A stretch of DNA of 14,628 nt from an uncultured Lachnospiraceae bacterium (GCA_946409475.1 CAMJWQ010000041.1:1-14628), one strand, 5' to 3'; counted from the stretch's first letter, positions 1 through 7,624 are shown. Translations and numbers: made by a program. The notes: generated by a model from the letters alone, not told the origin.

Positions 1-471
1 GAAAACTATTCCTCCGTTAAGATTATTATTCTGACCACCTTTGATGATGATGAATATGTCTATAACGCATTGAAGTACGGGGCAAGCGGTTATCTCTTAA
101 AGGGCGTATCCATGGATGATTTGGTGAAGGCTATTTTTACCGTTCATAGCGGAAAGGCCATGATTAACCCTGATATTGCCACTAAAGTGGTGGAGCTGTT
201 TTCTAAAATGGCAAAATCTGATTACTCCATTTTAGTAGAAAATAAAAATGTTGAGGAACTGACGCATACGGAATGGAAAATTATAGCGCAGGTTGAGTAT
301 GGATCATCAAACAAAGAAATTGCGGAAAATTTAAATTTGTCGGAGGGAACGGTACGTAATTATTTAAGTGCTATCTTAAATAAACTGGAATTAAGGGACA
401 GAACACAATTGGCGATCTGGGCCGTACAAACCGGAGCCAGCAAAAAGAAATGGAATAAGGAAAATGAGTAG
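1..471 (+). CDS. NarL/LuxR-family response regulator, 5'-truncated by window edge
   Basis: This is the C-terminal part (156 residues visible) of a two-component transcription factor. The reading frame is open from base 1, so the start lies upstream. About 55-60 residues, including the phospho-acceptor Asp, are missing relative to the usual ~215-residue family length. The visible receiver part has the hydrophobic strand and Thr-Thr near residues 8-13, then the YGASGYLLKG segment with the conserved receiver Lys. The C-terminal ~65 residues form a GerE/NarL helix-turn-helix (SNKEIAENLNLSEGTVRNYL), very similar in style to LiaR/DesR-type regulators. It overlaps the following solute-binding protein gene by 8 bases, so the two are translationally coupled. 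A cognate kinase probably lies upstream, which is inference. Family assignment is firm; target genes are unknown. Confidence 0.93.
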   Translation, partial: ENYSSVKIIILTTFDDDEYVYNALKYGASGYLLKGVSMDDLVKAIFTVHSGKAMINPDIATKVVELFSKMAKSDYSILVENKNVEELTHTEWKIIAQVEYGSSNKEIAENLNLSEGTVRNYLSAILNKLELRDRTQLAIWAVQTGASKKKWNKENE

Positions 472-1780
472 GAAAAAAAAGACGATAATCACCGGTATTA
501 TCTTATGTATTATTATTTTTTCTTTTACTGTCTATAAAATCAGGGAAAATAACAAAACCATAGTTTTGGAATTCGGTATGTTCGTCGGAAGTAATTGGGA
601 TGTTGCCAATGCCAACAGCTATACCATTATTGACGAAGCCATAGATATATTTGAGAAAGAGCATCCCAATGTAAGGGTCCATTATTATAGTGGCATTCTT
701 AAAGAAGATTATTCCGAATGGATGTCGGAAAAAATGCTCTTAGGAGAAATGCCGGATGTATTTATGGTGCTGGCCAATGATTTTAATCAATTTGCCTCAA
801 TAGGTAATTTAAAAGACCTTTCTAACCTAATGGAAAAGGATGATACTTTTCATGAGGAAGAATATTACCAAACTGTTTTAGATACCGGTAAATATTACGG
901 AAAGCAATATGCCCTTCCTTATGAAACGGTACCGACATTAATGTTTGTAAATAAAACCCTTTTGGAGAAAGAGGGAATTGACTTACCGGAAATTAACTGG
1001 ACCTGGGATGACTTATATGCCATATGCAGTAAAATAACAAAAGATACCAATGATGACGGAATACTGGATCAATTCGGCGTTTATAATTATGAATGGACCC
1101 AGGCGGTGTACGCTAATGACGGGGAATTATTTGATACGGATGGGCACAGTGCTGATTTTTCCAATGAAAAGGTAGAACAGGCAATACGGTTTGTAAAAAA
1201 GATAAATGAATTAAATCAGGGGCAGAATGTTACACAGCAGGACTTTGATAACGGAAAGGTAGCCTTTATGCCTTTATTGTTTTCCGATTACAGGACCTAT
1301 AAAACGTATCCGTATAAAATAAAAAAATATACCAATTTTCAATGGGATTGCATCACTTTGCCGGCAGGAGAGCAGGGAAATAATACCTCGGAGGTCAATA
1401 CGTTATTAATGGGAATCAATAGTAAGACCAAAGAAACTGAGCTGTCCTGGGAATTTTTAAAGCTGCTGACCTATGATAAAGATATTCAATTAGATATTTT
1501 CCGTTATTCCCAGGGGGCCTCCGTTTTAAAAAAGGTCACGGAGTCGGAAGCCGCAGAATCTATCCTGCAGGAGGATATGGAGGAAAGTGAGAAGGTGATT
1601 GACAGTAAATTATTGAGTCAGGTACTGGAGGAGGGTATCATTACTCCGAAGTTTCCTAAATATTCCGATGCCATGGCTTTAGCGGAGGGTGAAATTAATG
1701 AAATGATTAAAGGGGATAATAATATCGACAGCTCACTTAAGATTCTGCAAAGAAGCATTAACCGGTATTTGGCCCAATAA
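464..1780 (+). CDS. Membrane-anchored extracellular solute-binding protein (family 1)
   Basis: This 438-residue protein resembles family 1 (sugar/oligosaccharide type) solute-binding proteins. Residues 1-5 are basic and residues 7-23 form one hydrophobic segment. No lipobox cysteine follows it, so the protein is probably held by an uncleaved N-terminal anchor, not a lipid. The rest (about 36-430) has typical family patterns: an early FEKEHPNV-like segment, a MPDVFMV strand, a central YALPYETVPTLMFVNK hinge strand and WTWDDLYAICSKIT. The start ATG overlaps the end of the response regulator gene, with AAGGA just upstream. No ABC permease or ATPase gene follows. A ligand-sensing accessory to the upstream two-component system is therefore as likely as a transport role. 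Ligand unknown. Confidence 0.85.
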   Translation: MSRKKKTIITGIILCIIIFSFTVYKIRENNKTIVLEFGMFVGSNWDVANANSYTIIDEAIDIFEKEHPNVRVHYYSGILKEDYSEWMSEKMLLGEMPDVFMVLANDFNQFASIGNLKDLSNLMEKDDTFHEEEYYQTVLDTGKYYGKQYALPYETVPTLMFVNKTLLEKEGIDLPEINWTWDDLYAICSKITKDTNDDGILDQFGVYNYEWTQAVYANDGELFDTDGHSADFSNEKVEQAIRFVKKINELNQGQNVTQQDFDNGKVAFMPLLFSDYRTYKTYPYKIKKYTNFQWDCITLPAGEQGNNTSEVNTLLMGINSKTKETELSWEFLKLLTYDKDIQLDIFRYSQGASVLKKVTESEAAESILQEDMEESEKVIDSKLLSQVLEEGIITPKFPKYSDAMALAEGEINEMIKGDNNIDSSLKILQRSINRYLAQ

Positions 1781-1814
1781 TAAAGGATAATAAGTAATGG
1801 GAAGGAGCTTTATA

Positions 1815-2099
1815 ATGCAATATTATGGTATATTGATCGGAGCACTGTCATTTTTGCTGATAGGGATCTTTCATCCTATTGTCATAAAAGCGGAATATTA
1901 TTTTGGCAAGAAATTCTGGCCGGTATTTTTGGTGATGGGCATTTTTCTATGTATGCTTTCTCTTTTTATCGGTAATCAAATTCTTTCAGCAATAATGGGA
2001 ATAGCCGCATTCTCTTCCTTTTGGAGTATACATGAGATTTTTAAGCAGGAGGAAAGAGTGAAAAAAGGCTGGTTTCCTAAAAATCCGAAACGGAAGTAA
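1815..2099 (+). CDS. DUF4491 family small membrane protein
   Basis: This 94-residue protein matches my knowledge of the DUF4491 family, which is common in Firmicutes and Bacteroidetes and has no known function. Three hydrophobic segments are visible (about 4-23, 35-52 and 55-73). The family hallmarks HPIVIKAEYYFGK near the N-terminus and QEERVKKGWFPKNPKR at the C-terminus are both present. The start was placed at 1815 because GGAG at 1804-1807 lies 7 bases upstream. An in-frame ATG at 1797 would add six residues but has no comparable ribosome binding site. The gap to the upstream solute-binding protein gene is 34 bases, so it may be co-transcribed, but a functional link is not evident. Confidence 0.88.
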   Translation: MQYYGILIGALSFLLIGIFHPIVIKAEYYFGKKFWPVFLVMGIFLCMLSLFIGNQILSAIMGIAAFSSFWSIHEIFKQEERVKKGWFPKNPKRK

Positions 2100-2132
2100 C
2101 AGGATACCGGTTGAATGGCAAGCCTTAGTTTT

Positions 2133-2225
2133 GTTTATAAAAACTGTACGTTGACACGCATATATGGACGTGATATGATACAACAATAAAGAATAATATC
2201 ATATTATAATGTACGGTTTATAAAA
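2133..2225 (+). repeat. Paired GTTTATAAAA / TGTACG elements flanking the GRE promoter
   Basis: GTTTATAAAA occurs at 2133-2142 and again at 2216-2225, and each copy contains the palindrome TTTATAAA. TGTACG occurs at 2145-2150, after the first copy, and at 2210-2215, immediately before the second. The composite is therefore arranged as an imperfect inverted repeat around the -35/-10 elements. It could be a pair of repressor sites allowing looping, but chance in A+T-rich DNA cannot be excluded. Confidence 0.45.
2151..2179 (+). promoter_or_regulatory. Sigma-A-type promoter of the glycyl radical enzyme operon
   Basis: TTGACA at 2151-2156 and TATGAT at 2174-2179 are separated by 17 bases, nearly the sigma-A consensus. 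Transcription should start near 2186, giving a leader of about 55 bases before the GRE start at 2243. The unusually good match suggests that control is by repression or an operator, not by a weak core promoter. No experimental start site is known. Confidence 0.75.
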
Positions 2226-2242
2226 TAACAGGAGGTTTGATT

Positions 2243-4612
2243 ATGGTTACGGAAAGAATCGAAAAGATCAGGCAGAATTATGTAAATGCAAAACCGGCTA
2301 TCTCATATAAGCGGGCGCAGATATTTACGGAGTCTCATAAAAAAACGGAAACACTGCCTGTTTGCATCAGAAGGGCTCAGGCTTTTTATGATACCTGTGA
2401 GCAGCTGCCCATATGCATTTTTGACGGAGAATTAATTGTGGGAGCGGTGGGGGAATTTCGAAAGTGCGGAATTCTGACTCCTGAATTTTCCTGGCTCTGG
2501 GTAGACAGGGAAATGGATCATTTTGATAAAAGACCCCAGGACCCTTACGTTATGACAAAGGAGCAGAGAGAGTTTGTACGTGAACAAATTTTCCCTTATT
2601 GGAAAAATAAGTCATTGGAAGAAGCATTTCTTGCAAGACTTCCTAAGGCTACCTATAAAATTGCAGTTGATACCGGAGTGGTTGATAATGATTCCAAATG
2701 GAGGCAGGCTGTCGGGGAGATTACTCCCGATTATCAGGATGTACTCTTTGTAAAAGGCTTTGGAGGCATTATAAAGGAAGCGCAGGAAAAAACAGCAGCA
2801 CTGTCGGATACGGATCCGGAAGATATCGAAAAAAGAGAATTTTATCAATCGGTTATTTTAACATCCAAAGGAATCATCGTATTTGCCAAAAGATATGCCG
2901 AAAAGGCAAAAGAGACGGCTCTACTGGAAAAGGATGAAATCAGGAAGCAGGAATTATTGACCATAGCGGAGATTTGCAGCAGGGTACCCGAGAATCCGCC
3001 GGAAACCTTTTATGAAGCCATTCAATTTGTATGGTTTACCCAGCTGGGAGGAATTTTATCGGAAAATCCCTTAGCCTTAAATCCGGGACGGTTTGATCAG
3101 TATATGTATCCCTACTATCGGAAGGATATGGATAAGGAAATCATAACAAAAGAGAAAGCGCAGGAGTTAATAGAAGCCCTGTGGTTAAAATACTCCGAAT
3201 GGGTATGGACCATCTCTGCCAATACGGCAGATTATTTTGCAGGCTATAACCAATTCCAAAATCTTACGGTGGGAGGCAGGACAAGAGAGGGCCTGGATGC
3301 CACTAATGAAATTACCTATATGGCCTTAAAGGCTACGGAGGAAGTAAAGACCCACCAGCCGGGGTTAAGTGTCCGTATCCATGCCGATTGTCCGAGGCAG
3401 TTTCTGGATGCCGTTACCCATTTAGTCAGTAAGGGAACGGGATTTCCTGCCATTCATAATGACAGTGTGGGTTATCAGATGCTCCTTAATGCCGGATATG
3501 AGCCGGAGGATGCCAAGGATTGGAATAACTGCGGATGCGTGGTACCTCATTTTCGCAAAACAGGAGAGTGGACGGCGGCTGTTAATGTTAATTTTGGGTG
3601 CGCATTGGAATATGCCCTCAATGAAGGGAAAAGCCGGCTGACCGGGGAGCAGATGGGATTACCGGAAAAGCCGGCAAAAGAATTTACTTCCTATGAAGAA
3701 GTAAAGACGGCGTTCTATAAACAATTTAAGAACCTATGCAAGCATTCCGTTATTGCTACCATAACGGCACAAAAGCTTCATCAGGAAATGGTACCAAGAC
3801 CCTTTTTGTCCTCCTGTATGGAAGCCTGTATGGAAAAGGGCAGGGACTTAAGCAGGGGAGGAGCCAAATATAATGTAGGACCTGTTATTACGGGAATCGG
3901 TCTTGCAGTGGCAGCCAATTCTCTGGCTGTTATCAAAAAGCTGGTATTTGAAGAGAAAAAAACGACCATGGAAGAATTGGTAAAGGCATTGGATGCTGAC
4001 TGGGAGGGCTGTGAGGCTCTTAGAGATATGGCAAGGGAGGTGCCAAAGTATGGTAACGATGATGATTATGTGGATTCCATTGCTATCGAAATAGCCAATT
4101 GGTATTACCGGGAAATTCATCAGTATAAGGATGTTTTCGGTTCTCCCTTTAATACGGCATTTATGGGAATATCCAATTATATACCCATGGGCCGGATATT
4201 AGCTGCCACCCCCTGCGGAAGAAAAAACAGGGAGCCCTCCAGTGAGGGAGTATCTCCCTACGCAGGCAGTGATACCTCCACACCCCTTGCAGCCATGCGT
4301 TCGGCGGCAAAAATCAATCAGGAGCTTCATTCGGGAGGCACCCTTTTGAATCTTCGTCTCAATCATGACCTGGTAGCTACCAAAAGAGGGCAGGCTAATT
4401 TAGGAGCCATGATACAGACCTTATTTTCCCTGGGAGCCTTTCATGTACAATTTAATACCATTTCATCCGAAGTATTAAGAGAGGCACAAGAAAAGCCGGA
4501 GGATTATAAGGATTTACTGGTCCGCGTTGCCGGTTATAGTACCCAATTTGTAAACCTGTCAAAATCCATGCAGGATGCCATCATAGCGAGAACGGAACAT
4601 GGAGAATTTTGA
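2243..4612 (+). CDS. Glycyl radical enzyme of unassigned reaction (PFL-like superfamily)
   Basis: This is a 789-residue glycyl radical enzyme, the size of glycerol or trans-4-hydroxyproline dehydratase and shorter than CutC or HPAD. It has an N-terminal PFL-like domain and a C-terminal glycyl radical domain. The radical motif RVAGYSTQF places the radical on Gly764. The thiyl loop is NCGCVVPH, with the likely catalytic Cys at 432 and another Cys at 430. In GRE eliminases (Cys-x-Glu) a Glu base lies two residues after this Cys; here it is Val434. The GRDLSRGGAKYN segment is typical. The start ATG has AGGAGG at 2230-2235, 7 bases upstream; a TTG at 2237 is rejected. The activase gene begins at the stop codon. 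No microcompartment genes are seen. Family is certain; substrate is unknown, and dehydration, decarboxylation or radical addition are all open. Confidence 0.93.
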   Translation: MVTERIEKIRQNYVNAKPAISYKRAQIFTESHKKTETLPVCIRRAQAFYDTCEQLPICIFDGELIVGAVGEFRKCGILTPEFSWLWVDREMDHFDKRPQDPYVMTKEQREFVREQIFPYWKNKSLEEAFLARLPKATYKIAVDTGVVDNDSKWRQAVGEITPDYQDVLFVKGFGGIIKEAQEKTAALSDTDPEDIEKREFYQSVILTSKGIIVFAKRYAEKAKETALLEKDEIRKQELLTIAEICSRVPENPPETFYEAIQFVWFTQLGGILSENPLALNPGRFDQYMYPYYRKDMDKEIITKEKAQELIEALWLKYSEWVWTISANTADYFAGYNQFQNLTVGGRTREGLDATNEITYMALKATEEVKTHQPGLSVRIHADCPRQFLDAVTHLVSKGTGFPAIHNDSVGYQMLLNAGYEPEDAKDWNNCGCVVPHFRKTGEWTAAVNVNFGCALEYALNEGKSRLTGEQMGLPEKPAKEFTSYEEVKTAFYKQFKNLCKHSVIATITAQKLHQEMVPRPFLSSCMEACMEKGRDLSRGGAKYNVGPVITGIGLAVAANSLAVIKKLVFEEKKTTMEELVKALDADWEGCEALRDMAREVPKYGNDDDYVDSIAIEIANWYYREIHQYKDVFGSPFNTAFMGISNYIPMGRILAATPCGRKNREPSSEGVSPYAGSDTSTPLAAMRSAAKINQELHSGGTLLNLRLNHDLVATKRGQANLGAMIQTLFSLGAFHVQFNTISSEVLREAQEKPEDYKDLLVRVAGYSTQFVNLSKSMQDAIIARTEHGEF

Positions 4613-4613
4613 A

Positions 4614-5399
4614 ATGGAAACAAACAGGATATACGGCGATAATGCGGCTAATATTGCAAATGGCGGTTATATCATGCAGATGCAGAACTTCTCCGTCAAT
4701 GACGGAGAAGGAATCAGAACCACCATATTTTTATCCGGCTGTCCCCTGCATTGTAAATGGTGCTCCAATCCGGAAGGGCAAACCCTGGAAAATGGCATGA
4801 CAAGGTTTGTTACGGCAGAAGAGGTGGTAAGCCATATAAGCCGTCAAATGCCATTTTACAGGCATTCCGGCGGTGGAGTTACCTTTTCGGGAGGAGAGGC
4901 TACCCTGCAGGAGCAGTTCTTAAGAAAACTTACCAATACTCTTTATGATATGGGAATTCACTTAGCCTTGGAAACCTGCGGATATTTTGATTTTGAGAGG
5001 GTAAAGGATATTTTAAATAAAATGGAGCTGATTTTCTTTGATATCAAACATATGTCGGAAAAAGAACATAGTGAGCTGACAGGAAAATCCATAAAGCCAA
5101 TTTTAGAGAACAGTAAAAGGGTAGCTTCCTTAAACAAGGAGATGGTGGTCCGGATACCTCTTATTCGGGACGTGAATGGGACTGAGGAAAATATCAGGCA
5201 AACCATAAGCTTTATGAAAGAAAATATACCTGAGGCAAAATTGGAGTTTCTGCCTTATCATACCTTTGGTGCAGATAAATATAAAAAATTAAAGAGGGAA
5301 CCGCCAAGCAGCAGATATGAGGCGCCATCGGAGGAGCAAATCAGGGCCTGGAAGGAAATGGCTTGCCTTTATGATATAGAAGTGGTATCTTATCGTTGA
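4614..5399 (+). CDS. Glycyl radical enzyme activase (radical SAM), minimal form
   Basis: This 261-residue radical SAM protein should install the radical on Gly764 of the preceding enzyme, using SAM and a [4Fe-4S] cluster. The cluster motif is Cys43-x3-Cys47-x2-Cys50 (CPLHCKWC), preceded by NFSVNDGEGIRTTIF. The SAM-binding motif is in GGGVTFSGGEATLQ. Between these there is no ferredoxin-like Cys-rich insert, so the protein is closer in length to PFL activase (246 residues) than to the ~300-residue activases of most other GREs. ATG 4614 is preferred because GGAG lies at 4601-4604, 9 bases upstream, and the gene then starts one base after the GRE stop. The alternative in-frame ATG 4599 adds five residues and overlaps the GRE gene. 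Function is firm; substrate specificity is inferred from adjacency. Confidence 0.93.
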   Translation: METNRIYGDNAANIANGGYIMQMQNFSVNDGEGIRTTIFLSGCPLHCKWCSNPEGQTLENGMTRFVTAEEVVSHISRQMPFYRHSGGGVTFSGGEATLQEQFLRKLTNTLYDMGIHLALETCGYFDFERVKDILNKMELIFFDIKHMSEKEHSELTGKSIKPILENSKRVASLNKEMVVRIPLIRDVNGTEENIRQTISFMKENIPEAKLEFLPYHTFGADKYKKLKREPPSSRYEAPSEEQIRAWKEMACLYDIEVVSYR

Positions 5400-5416
5400 T
5401 GTATATATTTCTTAGC

Positions 5417-5451
5417 AGTACACTGAAGATAGTACCGGAGGGATAAAGTAC
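5417..5451 (+). repeat. Three AGTAC repeats upstream of the XRE-cupin gene
   Basis: AGTAC occurs at 5417-5421, 5431-5435 and 5447-5451, with starts 14 and 16 bases apart. Each copy contains the palindrome GTAC. The cluster lies in the 100-base gap between the activase and the XRE-cupin gene. GTAC also occurs in both TGTACG elements at the GRE promoter. The copies could be autoregulatory operator half-sites, though the motif is short. Confidence 0.3.
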
Positions 5452-5499
5452 TTCCGATAAACGGGGGAGCTTCGTTCATGGTATGAAAAAGAAAAACGG

Positions 5500-6081
5500 A
5501 TGGTGAGCATTATGCCGGACATAGAAAATACGGATAATTTAAATCAAATTATAGCATTTAATTTAAAAAGGTTTCGAAAAGAGAGAGAGCTGTCATTAGA
5601 TAAGGTATCGGAGGTGACCGGTGTCAGCAAAAGTATGCTGGGACAGATAGAAAGAGGAGAATCAAGCCCATCCGTAGCTACCTTATGGAAGATATCCACC
5701 GGATTAAAAATATCCTTTACGGCCCTTATGACAGCCGTAAAACAGGAAGCGGAGATCATCAATAATCGGGCGGTTACTCCCCTGACCAATGAAACAGATG
5801 CATTCCGGTTATATCCGGTATTTCCCTTTGAGCCGGGAAGGAATTTTGAGATTTTGCATATTGATCTGGACCCGGGTGCCATTTCCTATTCCTCACCCCA
5901 TGAACCGGGAACGGAAGAATTTACTTTAGTCTATGAAGGAACTCTGACTCTGCATTTACAGGATGAAATTTATCCCGTAAATGCAGGCCATTCCATTCGC
6001 TATCAGGCGGATCAAAGACATGCCTATGAAAATAGAACAGATAAACCGGTACAGGTCTGCATGGTTATTTATTATGCGTAG
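5500..6081 (+). CDS. XRE-family transcriptional regulator with C-terminal cupin domain
   Basis: This 193-residue regulator has a Cro/CI-type helix-turn-helix at about residues 16-75 (SLDKVSEVTGVSKSMLGQIERGESSPSVATLW is the recognition region) and a cupin_2 domain from about 118 to the end. Cupin metal-ligand candidates His134, Glu139/Glu140 and His174 are visible, so it may bind a metal or small molecule. Family members (PuuR/SinR-cupin type) usually repress neighbouring catabolic genes and respond to the substrate. Here the obvious neighbour is the GRE pair 100 bases upstream on the same strand, which is inference. The start could be ATG 5500 or ATG 5512; neither has a clear Shine-Dalgarno, although GGTGAG lies 4 bases before 5512. 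No convincing promoter was seen in the gap. Confidence 0.9.
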   Translation: MVSIMPDIENTDNLNQIIAFNLKRFRKERELSLDKVSEVTGVSKSMLGQIERGESSPSVATLWKISTGLKISFTALMTAVKQEAEIINNRAVTPLTNETDAFRLYPVFPFEPGRNFEILHIDLDPGAISYSSPHEPGTEEFTLVYEGTLTLHLQDEIYPVNAGHSIRYQADQRHAYENRTDKPVQVCMVIYYA

Positions 6082-6139
6082 ACTAAATCCATAAATGCCT
6101 GTCGGTTACCCGTATGAGATGTTCATAATTAGCAGGTGC

Positions 6140-6772
6140 TTATTTTACAGGAATACGTAAGACCGTTTTTCTGTTTTCTGTCTTTCCCTTTCTGGGATCT
6201 GATAAGTATATCTCGTGATGACGGCGTATGGTACCGATGTCATTTTTAAGCTGCTGTTCCTGAATAAATTCCTCAATCTTTGCAACGGTAGCTGTTTCAT
6301 CATCATAAGCCCCTATATGCATGCACTGCACACATATACCCTCCTCAAAGGAAATCAACTTAGCAGACGATGCTTCCAGCTGCTTTTTCCTTTTCACTTC
6401 ATCACAAGCCCATGCAAATACATCCTCCGTAACGAAATCCGGCTGCCTTATCATGGAAATCCAGCAAAACTTATCTTTATGCGCATAATCCACTGAGGTA
6501 CCGCCATCCTCCATCCACCATAAACCCTCTAAAGGCGGGACGATATAATCAAAATAACCTTTTGGTGTACTTCCCGACTTTTTGCTCATTTTGATAGTGT
6601 AGGACAGACCGTATAGTAACTGTAAGGCTTGCTGGTAAGGACCGTCTTCTTCATTGGGATCACCTTTTCCTTCAATCATTATGAAATTCATGGCTGGTAC
6701 GGAAATGACTGCCGGGGAGGTTTTCGGTACATATAAATCCTTGTATTCCTTCTTAAAATCAAATGTATTCAT
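6140..6772 (-). CDS. Stand-alone GyrI-like small-molecule-binding domain protein
   Basis: This 210-residue protein resembles the GyrI-like family of COG4832, broadly related to the SOUL/GyrI ligand-binding fold of BmrR and Rob. Visible family patterns are NFIMIEGKGDPN (about 29-40), PPLEGLWW with Trp85-Trp86, and the YLSDPRKG segment near the C-terminus. No helix-turn-helix, signal peptide or membrane segment is present, so it is probably cytoplasmic. AGGAG (complement of 6778-6782) lies 5 bases before the start ATG. The gene is 33 bases downstream of the MerR gene, which carries a related fold, and is probably co-transcribed with it. Relatives have been proposed to bind or hydrolyse cationic or electrophilic compounds; the ligand here is unknown. 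Confidence 0.87.
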   Translation of the reverse strand: MNTFDFKKEYKDLYVPKTSPAVISVPAMNFIMIEGKGDPNEEDGPYQQALQLLYGLSYTIKMSKKSGSTPKGYFDYIVPPLEGLWWMEDGGTSVDYAHKDKFCWISMIRQPDFVTEDVFAWACDEVKRKKQLEASSAKLISFEEGICVQCMHIGAYDDETATVAKIEEFIQEQQLKNDIGTIRRHHEIYLSDPRKGKTENRKTVLRIPVK

Positions 6773-6805
6773 TATTTCTCCTTTTCAACTTTAGATTTTA
6801 TATGG

Positions 6806-7603
6806 TCATTCGACTGGTACGAGGATTTCCGTCACATATTTATGGGGATTACCCTTAAAAATCATACCGGGACCCTTATGATAGATTTCTCTTGAGGGGG
6901 TTTTTAAAGTGAGCTGATTCTTAGCCGCATAATCAATGACTGCTTTATAAGCCTGACCCAGCTTATCATAGCTTCCCTCATGAATGGTGCTTATGACCCT
7001 GCAGGAAGGAAGCTTTCTGCAGGTTACCTTTGTATCGGTAAGGGATAAAAGCTGCTTAACCGGTATGCAAGCCTCAATATCGGCATCTTCCTTATAATCT
7101 TCATCATAATAGCAGTTAAAAGGTGCTCCGGCTGCATTATCCTTTACAGCTTTATATATGTCTCCGTAGTAGCTGCCCACATCACCGTATTTTCCGGTAT
7201 ACCTGATGCTTGCTACCGTAACCTGTTCCGCTTCTTTTACCAGGATTTCATATTCCATCTTTTTTTCCTCCTTATTTTTGGAAAGAAGATAACGATTAAG
7301 CTTATGAATCAGTTCTTTTTCTCTTTGCATGTTTTTTTCGATAAATGCTTTCTTTTCTTCCAGAAAAAAAGGAAGATCTTCTTTGCTTTCACAAATTGCT
7401 AAAGTATCTTTTATTTCCGCTATGGAAAAATCCAATTCTTTTAATAGAATGATCAGCTTCGCTTTATCATAGTCCGATTCCTGATAAAAACGATAATTAT
7501 TTTCGCCACGGAAGGAAGGCTTTAAGATTCCCTGCTCATCGTAATAGCGTAAAGCTTTTTTGGTTAAATTGGTTATCTTAGAAAATTCACCTATCTTATA
7601 CAT
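6806..7603 (-). CDS. MerR-family regulator with C-terminal GyrI-like effector domain
   Basis: This 265-residue protein has a MerR winged helix at residues 1-70 (IGEFSKITNLTKKALRYYDEQGIL is diagnostic). A charged coiled-coil dimerisation helix runs from about 75 to 112, and a GyrI-like effector domain from about 116 to 265. The layout matches BmrR/Mta-type regulators, which activate a promoter with an over-long spacer on binding a lipophilic or cationic compound. AAGGAG (complement of 7611-7616) supports the start. Its own promoter has the expected MerR geometry, so autoregulation is likely, with the downstream GyrI-like gene as co-target. An internal AAGGAGG precedes Met116 at the start of the ligand domain, suggesting a possible second, DNA-binding-free product. 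No metal-binding Cys signature typical of CueR is visible, so it is probably not the copper regulator for the neighbouring cassette. Confidence 0.92.
   Translation of the reverse strand: MYKIGEFSKITNLTKKALRYYDEQGILKPSFRGENNYRFYQESDYDKAKLIILLKELDFSIAEIKDTLAICESKEDLPFFLEEKKAFIEKNMQREKELIHKLNRYLLSKNKEEKKMEYEILVKEAEQVTVASIRYTGKYGDVGSYYGDIYKAVKDNAAGAPFNCYYDEDYKEDADIEACIPVKQLLSLTDTKVTCRKLPSCRVISTIHEGSYDKLGQAYKAVIDYAAKNQLTLKTPSREIYHKGPGMIFKGNPHKYVTEILVPVE
7267..7273 (-). promoter_or_regulatory. Internal Shine-Dalgarno for a possible short GyrI-domain product
   Basis: On the minus strand AAGGAGG (complement of 7267-7273) is followed after 8 bases by an in-frame ATG (7258-7256) encoding Met116 of the MerR protein. 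Translation from here would give a 150-residue free GyrI-like domain ending at 6806. Spacing and sequence are as good as at the annotated starts in this window. The Lys/Glu-rich linker codons could produce the motif by chance. Confidence 0.5.
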
Positions 7604-7624
7604 TTGCTATCTCCTTATATGGGT

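Noticed and set aside
2612..2848. Open frames on the minus strand and in other frames inside the GRE gene (also 2698-2937, 3459-3641, 3848-4120)
   Set aside because: They are shadows of a gene with intact family motifs and have no ribosome binding sites or recognisable domains.
6082..6139. Bidirectional terminator between the convergent XRE-cupin and GyrI-like genes
   Set aside because: GCCTG and CAGGT could pair only weakly and no T-run follows on either strand.
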